Part shown: positions 1 to 12,750 of the stretch, piece by piece
How the letters are laid out: each line of letters opens with the position of its first letter
Position numbering within the stretch: the first letter of the stretch is position 1
NCBI GenBank assembly: GCA_013397455.1
Contig: VYZB01000239.1
Span: 614,725-678,724 of the forward strand
Direction: 5' to 3'
From: Crotophaga sulcirostris
Taxonomy: Eukaryota > Chordata > Aves > Cuculiformes > Crotophagidae
DNA length: 64,000 bases
Made by a program: the position numbers and the translations under genes
The notes under the pieces: generated by a model
The model's database searches: none
The model's input: only the letters and a program-made list of their open reading frames with translations
Told to the model about the DNA's origin: nothing

Positions 1-3000
1 CCTCTGGATTTGCTAATCAAAGTCACATTTTGAAAGAATTGCTTAGTGCATGGGAATACACCAAAGGTCTGGTCAGAAGAGAAGCGATGGGTTTCTTTCA
101 TCTGGAAGTTTTTAACCTAAACTATAAACCAGAAATAAACATCTCTCACTGTTCCCTACAGAGCTGTGTGAAGCTTAGTGTTACTTTGATATGTGATATT
201 AATCTACATACACGTAGGAAACAAGCACAGGGAGTAGCAATAGTACTTAGCTAGAGAGTAGATACTTTATTTAGAGACTGTTTTTCAGACTAACACCTGG
301 TATAAGTGGGATTTGTTATACATTTTATCAAAGCCACATTTAAATAGGGATTTAGACAGAAAAGTCTATTTGTGATCTTTTCTATAATGACTAGACAGCA
401 GCAGTTTATTTACTCTAAAGTCACACTTTCATACTGGAATTCTTAAGACAAATCTGACAGAATCATATGATTAAATATAATAATTTAAAGAATAATTGTC
501 CTATTCACTACTCTAGGTGAGAGCACAAAATTTAGGATCAGACACAAGTCCTGTACACTACACAGAAGCCCAAATTGAAGACAATGAAGCATATTTCAAC
601 AGGTGTTCATTGACAAACTTCCATGATAAATCAAATTCTGTCCAACTCTGTACAAATATATCTAACCAAACTGCTTATGTGGGGACAACTTAGCACAGTT
701 AAGATCCTTCAGAAAGCTCTCAGAGCAGCAGTAGTTTTATGCCTACTTGAATATCACTAAGTACGGTTCTTAATACTGTTCTTAATTCTAGTTGCTGTTT
801 TCATGCTAAGCAGGTAAATCTGAGTAACATGAATTAATTATATTCTACTCAATGACAAACTACGAGGCCAGAATTCTGCTTTTCTTTCCTGCATTTTTTA
901 TGAATTTCTAACTTAAATAACTGATACTGTAAGATGTGTTAGTCTAAGGTGTTATTACTATGAGGGGTAAATTCCTTTTTCATCACCTAATCTTGAAGTA
1001 CAACAGCATCGTGGGTACAGTTATTTGCTTTCTTGATGTTAGATTCTTTTCTGTAATTTGCAGGAGAAAGGGCAGTTGGATGTTTGTGACCACACCTGGA
1101 AAACATTAAGCAGTGGTTTCTCAAGTCCAGACACTCAGCAACGTGGAACTTAATGAGGAAAAGTCAGTTATAAATCTTTGGTAAAGGGGGTTATTCTGCA
1201 AACATGCCATCCTCTTAATGGAGTCTGATCACTCTCTATGCATCTTAACAGAAAAGGATATTAGTGGATAATCCTTTCTTTGGGATCCATTCCAAATTTA
1301 CAATATCAAGTGACTTAAGTTGGTGCAAAACTGTAGCCTTGGGGATTATCTCAAGAGATTTGATTGAAATTCACTTTTCTAGAGAAATTTCTTAGCACTA
1401 CAGTCTGGAAATCAAATATAAGCCAGCCTTATTTTTAACATCACTCACCTTGAATTTGTCCATGCACCTGATAGTCTTGCATTAAACAGTGTACAAAATA
1501 GGAATAGAAACCTATACATACGATATTTAATTTTTCTAATCCTCTGTTACAGGCCAAAACACCAAAAATGCCTCATTTGATGCAACTGTATCTTTCTTGA
1601 GCTTTTCAAGCACTGTGTGTTGTAACATATCCTGAACTTTTAACACGTTTGTTAAAGATGCAGTAAAATGCAGGATTTTGCCACTATGTTTTGCAGAAAA
1701 TGGTGTTCTACCCTGGGGTGTGAGGGGTGGTGTCCTTTCTTCTCTGCATTTCAGTGCACTAAAATGTTACTGTGCAACATAGTATGTTATCATCAGACAT
1801 GACATTGTATGATAAATTAATGCATTTTACTGCGCTTCCACAAATGCAGACCAGCCATTAAATAAACAGATAATATGCCAACACTTATTAAAACATAACT
1901 ATACATACTATATCTCAAACCATGTAGCTCAAAAAGAGTAAGATCTCTACATGTGTGACCATGTCAACACAGGATGGTAACATAAACTTATAATGTATGC
2001 GTCAAACTATTATTTTCTATTTTTTTATTAATAAATTATAAACAAATGCAATACATGAAAGCAATATCCATTAAGAACATTTTTCTCTCCTGAAACTGTA
2101 TCTTAAACTGCAGTATTTCAAATTAAACCTAACCTAGACTACAAATGTTCACGCTTAGTGGGCACTTATTTCTTAAACAGATACTGACTATTTCAGCAGT
2201 CTCAGACCTGAAAAACATCTCAAAGGAAGAGTTAGACCCTATAAAAACCTGTACCAGCTAATATGCATGTAAACAGAGATACACACAGAGAAATACACAA
2301 ACAAGCAAACACTGATCCTCAGCTCAAAAGCTCCAGGAATACTTCAACATGTCCTTCAGCTATAAATTTAGATCTTTAACTTTGTGGTTCTTCCATTCAT
2401 GCTTTGCAGGTCTCTTCCTTTCAAGAGGAGATAGCCCCAAGAGAAGACACTACCAATACATTTTTCCTATCACCTGTTGTCAAGAATAAACTTACCCGCT
2501 CAGCCCCAGTGGTGCCAGATCTCCAAAATGGCTAAATGAAAAAAGTCATTTGACTGGCCTTTATCAACTAATCTGAAATCTGCCTATGGATAGATCTTAA
2601 TATCTTTCCCTAACCCATGTCATTAAATACTAAAGCCATTTTTCCCCTCTAGTTACAAAAAGTTAATTATCAACATAACAAATACCCCAACTAGAGACAC
2701 TCTTCAACATGCCTTGGGGTTTTTTTTGATTCATTCAGCATTCCTCTTGGTGAGAAACCTTTCAGTGCAATTCTTCATGTGACAGGGATTTTAATTATTC
2801 TAATTATGAATTTTATTTCAGTTGAATAGAAGCTGAACAACGTGAGTTTTAGTTATACGTATTAGTTTTTTAAAGTTTAATTCTTATGTCAATAAGGCTT
2901 AAAACTTTCCCATTAGCTAGTGTTCCTACACTAAACTTCTTAAAAATGGTAAATGATTGTAACAATGTCGAATAAATGCATCCTCACAAAAATACACACA

Positions 3001-4189
3001 AAAGCAGTAATTTTCAATGGCACTATTATGGAGAAACATCACAGTGCTCATCAACAACATTTTAAGAGCTCATTGAAATAATAAAGTGGCTACAGTTATT
3101 TCCATTAGAAGGTTTATAAATAATATCTGCTGTTGGGTACATTAAAAAGAGTACAACTGTGTAATAATTGAAATGTCAACACATCTTCCTCGTGAAAGTC
3201 TCTACTTCTAAAAGCAGGCCTCTTGCTTATTGTAGGAAGGCTGTGCAATTTCCACCTCTTCCTTCTGCCTGAACATTCGAACTGTGGAACAAAAGAGTGC
3301 TTCCCTTTCCCCACTCAATGCCCCCCCACAGTGAAATAAAACCATATATAAGACAAAAAGTATTATTACACACTTAATTATACAAATACAATCTCCTATA
3401 TAAACCCACATACACAAATTTATAGCACTTTTGGCTTATTTTTCAGAACTTTTTTGTTTTGAATCAACAGCAACCTGAAAAGGGGGGAACAAACAAGGCA
3501 AAGCAGAACATGGATAGCTGTCAAAGTCTGATAAAACTAAGCTTCACCAACAACATAATAAGAAATCACGAAGTACCGAGTCCATCACCTCTATTGTTAT
3601 AAAGAGGCTCTTTATTATGTTGAAATCTTTACTTCTGAAGAGTTTTCAGTTATATAACCAGATTTTTCACGAACAATGTAGAAGCTAACATTCTGGGGAA
3701 AAATAAGAGCTTTTCCATACTGGTGTCACTAGGTATTTTACTGATACAACTTATCATTTTAATGCTAGCAGACGCTCCTTCAGAGCCCCTTGGACTTTGT
3801 ATAAAAACTTACTGTTTATGTAACTACACAGTAATTGTTTTCTGTCATAGACCCAAATCTTTACTTCAGGTTAGAGGAATGCTCTGCTGAAATTTTTCAC
3901 AGCAAATCTGAGACATTAGAAAATGAAAAAAAGTTCAATCCCATAAAAACAGGCTTGCACAACTACCTCGGTACTGGCTCTTCAGTAGATTCCAGCACCT
4001 TTCTGCACCCAGATGACTCAGTGGAGATTTTATAGTAAAAACAGACTGACCTTCATCCTTCTCAGCTCTTCTACTTTGCACAACTGACACAGGTACTGTG
4101 CACTACAGTTTATTACTGATGAATTTATGAGTTCCTTTTATTTACCCCTTACTTCCCCAGCCAGACCTCTCAGGTTCTGATTAGGCAGA
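1..4189. other. Gene-free AT-rich stretch
   Basis: No coding exon, RNA gene or recognisable transposon is visible on either strand. Open frames here are under 100 codons, low in complexity and without family resemblance. The sequence is mainly short A- or T-rich runs with scattered homeodomain-like TAATTA cores, for example around 2795-2815. Intron or intergenic spacer is the simplest reading. A very short exon or a diverged repeat could be missed by eye. Confidence 0.7.
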
Positions 4190-4333
4190 GGATATATTGA
4201 AGGTAAGGCAGTGGGATTTGAGGCTTTGAGCATCCTCATCCAGTGAAAGGTGTCCTTGCCCAGGGAAGGGGCGTTGGTACTGGATGAGCGTTAATGTCCC
4301 TTCCAACCAAAACCATTCTATGATTTTATGATT
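4190..4333 (+). repeat. CR1 LINE, 3'-end fragment
   Basis: This is a non-LTR retrotransposon remnant in forward orientation. It has the conserved CR1 3' segment: a GGCTTTGAGC block (near 4220), a GTGTCCTTGCC block (near 4250), a GGATGAGC..TGTCCCTTCCAACC block, and then the diagnostic tail ATTCTATGATTTTATGATT at 4315-4333. The 5' end is truncated, as in almost all CR1 insertions, so only about 145 bp of a multi-kilobase element remain. It has no coding capacity. Several differences from the more typical copies in this window suggest an old insertion. The 5' boundary is uncertain by about 20 bp. Confidence 0.9.
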
Positions 4334-5499
4334 TATTTAGTGTGAAAACTAGGTCTGACCGAAGGCTACAATCTCAGATCTGATGAGCAGATAAGGGCAT
4401 TTTGTTTACTGAAAACTGATGAGATTTTTCAAAATATGTCAAAATGAAGTATTATATATTTTTTTGGCACCTAGTCAAAGTCCCACATCAAAGTTTGTGA
4501 AGAAGAGGAATAAGTAAGGAGGGGGAAGAGGGTTTATTGCTTAATAGAGTGCTCTCACACATTACGGAAGTCTGTTATGTTATTTTCTACAGCAAAAATC
4601 TGTCAGACAGCTTTAAGAATAAGATCTTATCTAGGTGATGTCTGAACAAAAATTTCACTACAGCATCTAAGTGCAAACATTTGCAACAGTATCATACGAA
4701 GATTACACAGGTATATATTTCAACTCTCTCACAGGTATTTTTACTGTTCTTTGTAGGCCTTCCCCAAACACAATTCATAACAGGAAAGGTCACAACAGAA
4801 AAGTTTATCACAACCCAGTATACTGATGCAAGCCCAGTCTTTACTTCTGTTAAATCAGTTGTATTAATTAGGCAAAAATTTGGTTTAAAGTATTATTATG
4901 TAAACTTCCTCTCCATGAAAGAATTTTTAACTAATGTAAATTTGGCATTGTTATCAATGCAAGTCTAAAATGCATCTTTCCCTCCTAGAAAGCAAATGGC
5001 ACCACGATGGCACCAATGAAAATGGAGAGTGAAAAAAAATGGCAAGGAAACAAAACAGATTTTGGCTGAAAATTGGTGATTCAAAGACAGGCAGAAGCCA
5101 TTGGTAGAGAGAAACATGCCTGAGCTCCCTGTCTGAAGATAAGCCATGGTAAAGCACCAAATTTGTGCTGCATGGCAGCCCCCGAGCTGAGACTACAGAA
5201 GAGCAGCTTAAAGATGTTTGTGCATACATCTCACATCTTCAGCCACATCCAGAACACCCTGTATCACACATCTGCTCTGCCTGAGATTCAAGGATTCCAG
5301 TAGGACTACAAGGGATCACAGGGCCAGCGCTCACAAGCAGGAATGACTTCAGGCTGCAACAAATCTTGGACAGGACACAAAGTCTACCTGCAAAAATACT
5401 TTCATCTTTTTAAAGCTAAATATTCAAGAATTGAGTTTTATATCATGTTTTAATGTATCCTAAAAAGTGATACTTCCCGATTCATACTAACATTTTCTT

Positions 5500-5965
5500 T
5501 GCCCTCATGCAAAGAGACAAAGGTTCTAACAGAGGCAGCTACATCATGACCTGAGAAAAATTCTAATTAGTCTGATAGCTTTATATAAATTATGACTGAA
5601 AATGTCAGGGCTATCAATGAAACAATATCCCAACTTTTTATTATTAAGAAACATACAAGGCTTTTTCATCCTCCAAACTAATTAGGCTGATAGTTCAGAC
5701 TGCAAAATGCAGCTGTTTTCTTGACAACTTTAAGTTCAGCCAACTCTGAACTCTGTTTCATTGAACCCTTTCCACACTTGTTTCAATGGCAACAGACTGC
5801 AAACGCAGGAAAATACCCACTTTAATTAACTTTTACTCCTTTCCAGGGGGCGTTAAAAGAAAACCAAGAGCTATTACAGAGACAAAGTGAATGAGCCTTC
5901 CAGGCAGCGAAGGCTATTACATTCAATTGTTTGGCAACACTTCTATTCAACACTAACGATTTCAG
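5500..5965. promoter_or_regulatory. Candidate conserved noncoding element (by motif content)
   Basis: The segment has the mixed, non-repetitive composition and dense transcription-factor-like cores often seen in vertebrate enhancers. There are TAATTAG homeodomain cores near 5565 and 5680. GTTTCAATGGCAAC at 5780-5793 is one base from the RFX X-box form GTTTCCATGGCAAC. ATTGTTTGGCAAC lies near 5927-5939. No alignment was possible, so conservation is an inference from appearance only. Chance motif occurrence in AT-rich DNA is a real alternative. Confidence 0.25.
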
Positions 5966-6117
5966 AGACTTATGTTCTTAATAGAGCAGACTAAAACTCT
6001 TCTGATGAACAGTTTTCCATCAGAAACTGCTGATTTTCCGGATCAAAACGTTCTACGGGAATGTTTATTCCACTAAAATTTCTGATGGAAACCGAGCAGG
6101 CTAGCTAAGGGCTGGCA

Positions 6118-6232
6118 GATCTGCTTGGAAGCCTGCCTACCAGCCAGCCAGGCTGGCAGGAAAGCAGGCAGGCTGCCTGCCCAGCGTGTCCTCTGCCCAG
6201 TTTGCCAGTCCCCCTCCTCTAAGGGGTCAGGC
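6118..6232. other. GC-rich patch with nested inverted repeats
   Basis: This GC-rich island of about 115 bp sits inside AT-rich DNA and is built from GCCTGCC/GGCAGGC and GCCAGCC/GGCTGGC words. GCCTGCCT at 6131-6138 pairs with AGGCAGGC at 6166-6173. Inside it, GCCAGCC at 6143-6149 pairs with GGCTGGC at 6151-6157 around one base. A competing hairpin pairs GGCAGGC (6167-6173) with GCCTGCC (6175-6181). No gene or known element is recognised. It could extrude as a cruciform or fold in a transcript, but that is inference. Confidence 0.75.
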
Positions 6233-9200
6233 AGATTATGTGCTATAATGATATTTATTATGAAATTAGTCAACATTTATAAGAAAAAAAACCCACAATA
6301 TTTCAACCTTATGAAAAAGAATACTCCAGTAAGGTTGGCATGAAAAGACATTCCATTTTTTTCAGAAAACTCATTTAGAAATTTTCCTGTGGGAGGAAAA
6401 TTTTTATTTTTGTTCCAATTCAAAACAATAAGAAAAAAACACAAGTGAAATACTGGAATTTCTGTAGAATAGGAGCTCCAGGTTTGAACCTTGTTGAGCT
6501 ATATACAAACAACTCCATATTTTAAACTAGAAACTGTATAAAGCTATAGCATTTCTACAATAACAAGCAGAACTTGGAAGATATTTCTTGCACAATATTA
6601 CCTTTACTTTTCCAGAAATGTAAGGTATTCATTAATTTGACAAAACTAAAGACTTATGAAAAGGGTTACTGTCTTTTCTTACTCACTCCAAACGGATACA
6701 TTTTTTAAAATAAGTGATTTGTTATCTTTATAACTACCACAGATTACATTGGCAGAACTTGACAAACACATTCAGATTGGGGAGTTAAAATTCCTTTGTT
6801 TCTAATAGCCTCCAAGAGCATCTGGGCTACTTATTCACATGACCAGAAGGACATGTTTGGCAACCAAACACAAACATCAATTGTCACTACATACACAAAC
6901 ACAATGAACCATCCGACAAGAATGAACTTGGCATTTTTGACAAGAATTACTGTTCTCATGTCCAGTATGACTTGAAAATGCCTACTAGGGTCATGTGACA
7001 TGCACATCTAGGATGTGCAGATGCTTCATCCCTACAAGAGATACCCGATTACCTGCCAAAGGGCTAGATATCACTGGGTGTAACAATAATATTCCTTATT
7101 TAATTATATAGCAGGAACAAATTTTTATACTCAAAAATCCTGATCACACTTAAAACTAGAATACTAACTTAAATTCCTGAAAATCTTGTAGAAATTGTCC
7201 CTAGAATAACTGCACTTAAAAACTCCATTGATGAATAAAAAGAAATTTCTTCATTACTGCTCACTTATTTGCAAACTTTCAAGGAAAGCTGGCATTTTAT
7301 TTGTTTAGTTTTTTTAGTGCTAGAGTCATGCTTTTATGTAGGTTTGGGACATTCTCTTACATGAGATCTATTGCAGGGTTATTACATTGTACATGCATAA
7401 GCCATCAATAAACTTAACTATGAGGACTCACGTATATGTTTCCCAAGATACCTTCCACCACTGGTAAACTATTTCTGCCAGAAATACAATATCTTTTACC
7501 AGCTTGATACCACCACCGTGATCATCTCTACAAACATTCAGCAGCAGTAGTAGAAGTCTGCAGTTAAAGAACTAGAAGTTGACTAAGAAACGCCAAAAAT
7601 CTGCTTTGTTTGGTTGTTTTTTTCTCTGCTGAAAATTCCTTGTTGCCATAATCTTCAGAAGGCAATGCTACCTATGTTCCCAGCATTTAAAAATAACTTT
7701 GCACCTACCACATCTAATGTTTTTACTCCCTGCATTGCAAACACTATATATAGCATGCAGGAACTCACGTTGGAAAGTAAAGGTGACAATGATGCAAACA
7801 GGACATATAGATTAGGGATTATTTATAGACCACAAAAAGGAATGATGCCTTGCCAACATTGCTTGAGCCATGAGGCAAGGACAAAACTGAAATTTCTTTG
7901 CCTATATGTTACATACACAGATGGACTGAAATATATTCTATCCCTACAGTAGCCAAAAACAGTAGAAGAAACAAAATACATTTCTAATATGGTGGTTCTG
8001 CCATGTGCCACATACTAAAAAGACCTGGAATAGCAAGAAAATATTCCTACTTGAATGTACTAACATTGCAAGAAGTTGTGTTGAAAATACACACAGAGAA
8101 TATTCATACAATTCAACTTACAGTTCTACAAGTTGCAACAGAAAGAATTCCTAAATTAGGTATTTCAAACCTGCAGGTAAAAACGTAAATATTTCCTCTA
8201 AGTGGTACTTTCCTCTGAGTCAATATTGATTTAAGCTGCCTATCACAACTGTATTATTTTAATAAAATAAAGCTAACCCTTGAGTTAATCACAATCAGTC
8301 TTCTAAACCCTTAAGAATAAATGTCATGAACATTTCAAATATCAAGAGATTCCATAAAACAAAGTTTGTACTGGTTTTACTTCAGTTAGTTAACCTAAAT
8401 TTCCCTATCAAAAGTAATGTATAACTTTACTGTGAACTGACCAACACCTTCTACCGGATGCAAACATCAAATCCAAGTCACTGTTTTCAGTTGGCAGGAT
8501 GGGCAAGCAGGATGCTCCAGTCATTCGACCTTGTTACTAGTGTATGAAACTTGCATACAAGATAAATACCAGCTTCAGTCCCGCAGAGGAGCTCCAGAGG
8601 GTGCTCATGAACCCAACTATGGCTGCCGGGGCAGACTAAGAACAAGATTCTGTTCAGAAAACCAAAAACCACGTTGTTCTGAAAAAAACCTCATGTGAAA
8701 CAAATTACATTCCTAATGTGTGATTCGTAAATGAAGTTGAATTCGAGTTACAGTGTGAAGTCTTAAGCTATCATTAATGCGAGGGTTTGCTTTGTTTTTA
8801 ACTACAGCACAGAGAGGAGTGATCAGGAAGATAGATTGCCTTCTCACTTGTGAAGTCTTTAGATAAGGCAATTATAGTATTTTTCCAAAGTAACAGAAGG
8901 CCAAATCATCCTTTCTTCATCCAAGTGACTGAAGTAATGACATCTGGTATTTTTTGTGACTGAATAAAGCAGAATTTACCCAGAGGTACCCACTTCAAGA
9001 ATTGTTTAGCTATTTAGGTTTTTCTCCTCTCCATTTCATCTCCCAGTACCATTCTTCACCCATCTGCAGCTGACCCTTAGCTAATGCAAACTGTCATAGT
9101 CTATATAAACTAATAGAACTTGGACAGTTGATATCAAGTGAAGATGTGCTACAAAATGCACCTCAGCTTTAAATCCTGTATTGTCAAACCCAGGAAGGAA

Positions 9201-9323
9201 TCAGTCAGTAAGTTTGTAAGATAAAGAGCTTTAAAAATGGTCCGTAAGTTCAAAAGACTGTTCTTTTCCAATAAATTTCCAAGCATAAGTAGACTTTGAC
9301 AGTAAACTTTGGTAAAAAATTAT

Positions 9324-9351
9324 GATAACTCAATTAATTGGTTGAGTTATC
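9324..9351. repeat. Perfect inverted repeat, 10-bp arms
   Basis: GATAACTCAA at 9324-9333 is followed by an 8-base spacer and its exact reverse complement TTGAGTTATC at 9342-9351. There is no T-run or gene context suggesting a terminator. It may be chance in AT-rich DNA or a dimeric binding site. Confidence 0.85.
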
Positions 9352-11039
9352 TGAAAGATTACATCACTTGCTGTTTTAAAAGTGTGTATGATTTCTGCTG
9401 TGGTACAACATTAGTTAAAGTGCTACAGAGTGTGTAACTGTTGGGCATGACATGAAGGAAAAGAAAATCAATCAGATTTAGCACCCAAGGCAGTCCACGA
9501 GGCAGTGCCAGTTATCTGAACTGAAACAACGGAGTTTTGTGACTAGAATTTTGCTTATTAATCTTCACAGGGGAGCTCTTGTGGGTTTCTGTATTTTATT
9601 AATCTGATATAAGTTTTACTGGCTCATTACTGCCAATTAGGAAAGACTTGACTCTAAAAATTTATTGAACGCTGATGAAGATCAACACAAACTCTTATGA
9701 AGTGCAGTATTAATTAGATGTCAGACTCTGAGTAAACTCAGATAATGCATAAAAAAGAGTAAATATTCAAGTTTTCCATAAACTGCATTATAGCATCATA
9801 GCAATAACACAACAATTTGCTTATGACTGAGGAAGCATTTTATTTAACCTGCAGTCTTCAGGTTTTTACCTGTACTCATTGCAGTACAAAGCATGGAGCA
9901 CACGTGGGACTCAAGGGTTTCCACTGCACTGCTGGAGCCATCCACTTTTAAAAGCAACCTCTACTCAAACCCAGACCAAGAGTCACAAACAGGACTTACT
10001 GACTGCTATTCTGTGGCTTAAGTGAACTCAGTATTTTCAGACCAAGGTCTTAAAAGGTTATTACAGAAAAACCAAGGCAGCTGGTTCTAATAGGAACCCT
10101 TACAGAGGCTGGCAGCAACACAGAGGTCCATGACTGAATAAACAGAGATAACCTTCCTTGTCCCATGATCTCCTGGGAAGCTCATCTTGCCATGGCTTAG
10201 GTCACATCTGTAGATTAGATGACAATATGAATCCTTAAGACTCTAAGTCATAATTTATTTTAAAGTTTTCCATTTGAGCTGATTTATCCTGTATTCATGC
10301 ATGCAAGGTGAAACTGGAGGAATATACAATGGGTATCTCTCAGGTTTGTCTGGCACAGTATTTTTCTGATTTCAGGTGACTTACTTCCCTGTCGTAATTC
10401 AAAATGCACTTACTTAAAGCAAAACTAGAACACTTGCAACCTTAAAGTGATTTAAAAGCATTTTTTTTATTCTTTATACAAATCCGGATATACAACTTGA
10501 GCCCTTCTGACAGGTGCACCAGGTCTCCAAGGAAAAAAATTTCTAACATTGGAACATTAATGCAGAGAATGTCAAGGGCTGAAACAAGCTGGTTGTAAAG
10601 AGTACAGATTAAACTAAATGCGTGGCAGTGTGGAAAGGCTGGTTACCTTGACCATTTCTAGGTTTGTACTAATTTTTTTCTTCTCTTTAAAGCAATGACT
10701 TTTTCATCATGCAGGTAACTAGAAATTCAAAAGGTACACCCGAAATAACCTCTTAAGACTGTCTAGAGGAGCATACAAACTCTGGCTGCAGAAGCAGTTG
10801 TCCCCACACATTCCCTGGAACTGGTCCTCAGAGGGGCTGTACAGGCTGTAAATAGCAAAAGCAATATTGTCCTCCAAACCAATTTTAGCTTCAACATTTT
10901 CCACAGCTCCCTGGCTACTTTCTGACTAATCTGCACCCTCTGTCAAACTGGTGATTCAATTCATACCTCCTAGGGTAAATCCTGGTTTGAAATCAGTGAT
11001 GGATATGCATTTCTAAGGAGTTTTATATTAAGAAGTAAA

Positions 11040-11345
11040 AAATTGTCATCCTTTAAGCCATCCTTTGAACAATTCATTCTCCGAGCACTTTGAGTAAATT
11101 TGTCTGACCTTCTCATTAATTTTGTCAAACAATAATTTTGTATGACAATGACTTCACTGCTCTTATTATTTCATTCTCTGGAGTCAAATCTTGTGATCTC
11201 CATGCAGGAAAGCCTCATATGGGATTCTGAGAGTGTTTGCCCATGCAAGCTTTCCAGAATTGTACCCAAAATAAAAGAAAAAGCAGCATCACAAACATTG
11301 CCATAGAAACAAACTACCACAGACAGATATTAAGTAGAATTAAAA
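11040..11345. promoter_or_regulatory. Candidate conserved noncoding element (by motif content)
   Basis: This is a complex-composition patch with homeodomain and Sox-like cores (TTAATT, ACAATAATT, ACAATG). Near its right end is ATTGCCATAGAAAC at 11297-11310; read on the minus strand this is GTTTCTATGGCAAT, an RFX X-box-like sequence. It is not explained by any repeat I recognise. The assignment rests on appearance and motif content only; multi-species conservation was not tested. Confidence 0.2.
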
Positions 11346-12730
11346 AGAGAAGATAATTTATAAAGACAACTCACGGTCTTCAGTCTGTTTAAAAGATACA
11401 TTGCTAATAGAAAAGACACAGATTTTATTAAGCCCTGAACAAACAATCAAAATAATATTACTATGCCCATTATTTAAACAGGGGCAACTGTAATTGATAT
11501 GAAGATCAAATAAAGAGCTTTGATTCTGCAACCTTCATCGACTTTCAGTAACACCCTTCTGTTTAAATTTATTGCATCATTTGATATCAGTCTCTGATTT
11601 CCTTTTGTCCGACTGTCCTACAATTTCCTCCATGGCATCCCCTCCATACACTGAAGATGAAAATGTGATCTCAATAAGTTGCTAGGACTAGGGGCAACAG
11701 ACCTTCTCTAGAAGTTGTTTTTCAACAATGCAACATCGCGCTCTTTGTTTTAATCTCCTTTCATATATATATAAAAATACCACTTTCTTCAAGAAAGAGA
11801 AACAGTTCTTACAACATAATTGTCTCAGATAGGGACATGTCTAAATTAAGGACACAGTAACTGTGATAAAGGTTTGTCCTTCCCTCGTGCAGCTTGTTAT
11901 TCCTATCTGCAGCTTCACAGAAAAAACAGCTCAAAGTAAGAACTAAAATGAAGATCCAGACTAAATTCTTGCTTCGGATCATGCACTGCCTTGAACATCT
12001 TCAGGATTCCATAAATTCATCCTAATAATGAAACTGTCACCAAGCCCTTCTTCAAGTTCTAGAAAACTACACTCTACACTTCTCTAGGAGTCTTTACTTT
12101 TTTCTTCCATGTCCTGCTGTTGACCTTGACACACATGTGCTGATAAAGTACTTCCAAACCCATTAAATGCTGATGTTTTTGTTACAGCTGGCCTTGAAAA
12201 CTTGAATTTTCACACTAAACTATTACTTTGGTGAGACTATTTAAACATCTAAACATAAAAACCCAAACCAAACCCAAAACAGAGGAATGTTTTACATTTA
12301 TTCTTAGTAAATGAAGTAAATTTTAACTTGGGAGAACTTTTGAAGAGTCTTTAATGGGTCAGGAAGTTCAGTTGTAGATTGTATTTCTCTGAATTCATTC
12401 CGTAGATTTACCATGCCTTAAGTATCAAATTACTTTAAATATTTGGCAAAAACATGCAATCACAGCAGAACTAAAAATACAAATCTTAAATACAGTCACA
12501 TGTAGAAACTCTGGTGGACTAAATCTTTCTGTTCTCCTTCCACTGTTGAATTCAATTCCTAGATAGAAGAAATATTGATCAGATTCAGACACAATTCCCT
12601 CACCTTCAGAAGAGAAGACTTCATGCCATGCTTTTGCTACAGCCTCAGGACACTATATTAAAGATGCTGAAATCCCAGTGGTCCATGAACTGAACTGCAA
12701 GAGATTAGAAGATTTTTCATAAATCTTGTG

Positions 12731-12750
12731 CATTATCATTTCTGATAATG
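12731..12750. repeat. Short inverted repeat, 8-bp arms
   Basis: CATTATCA at 12731-12738 and TGATAATG at 12743-12750 are exact reverse complements separated by four bases. No functional context is visible. Confidence 0.8.

Noticed and set aside
6131..6181. Hairpin patch as a microRNA precursor
   Set aside because: Stems are too short and interrupted for a typical precursor, and no known mature sequence is recognised.
7614..7952. 112-codon plus-strand open frame
   Set aside because: No recognisable domain; composition follows the AT-rich background.
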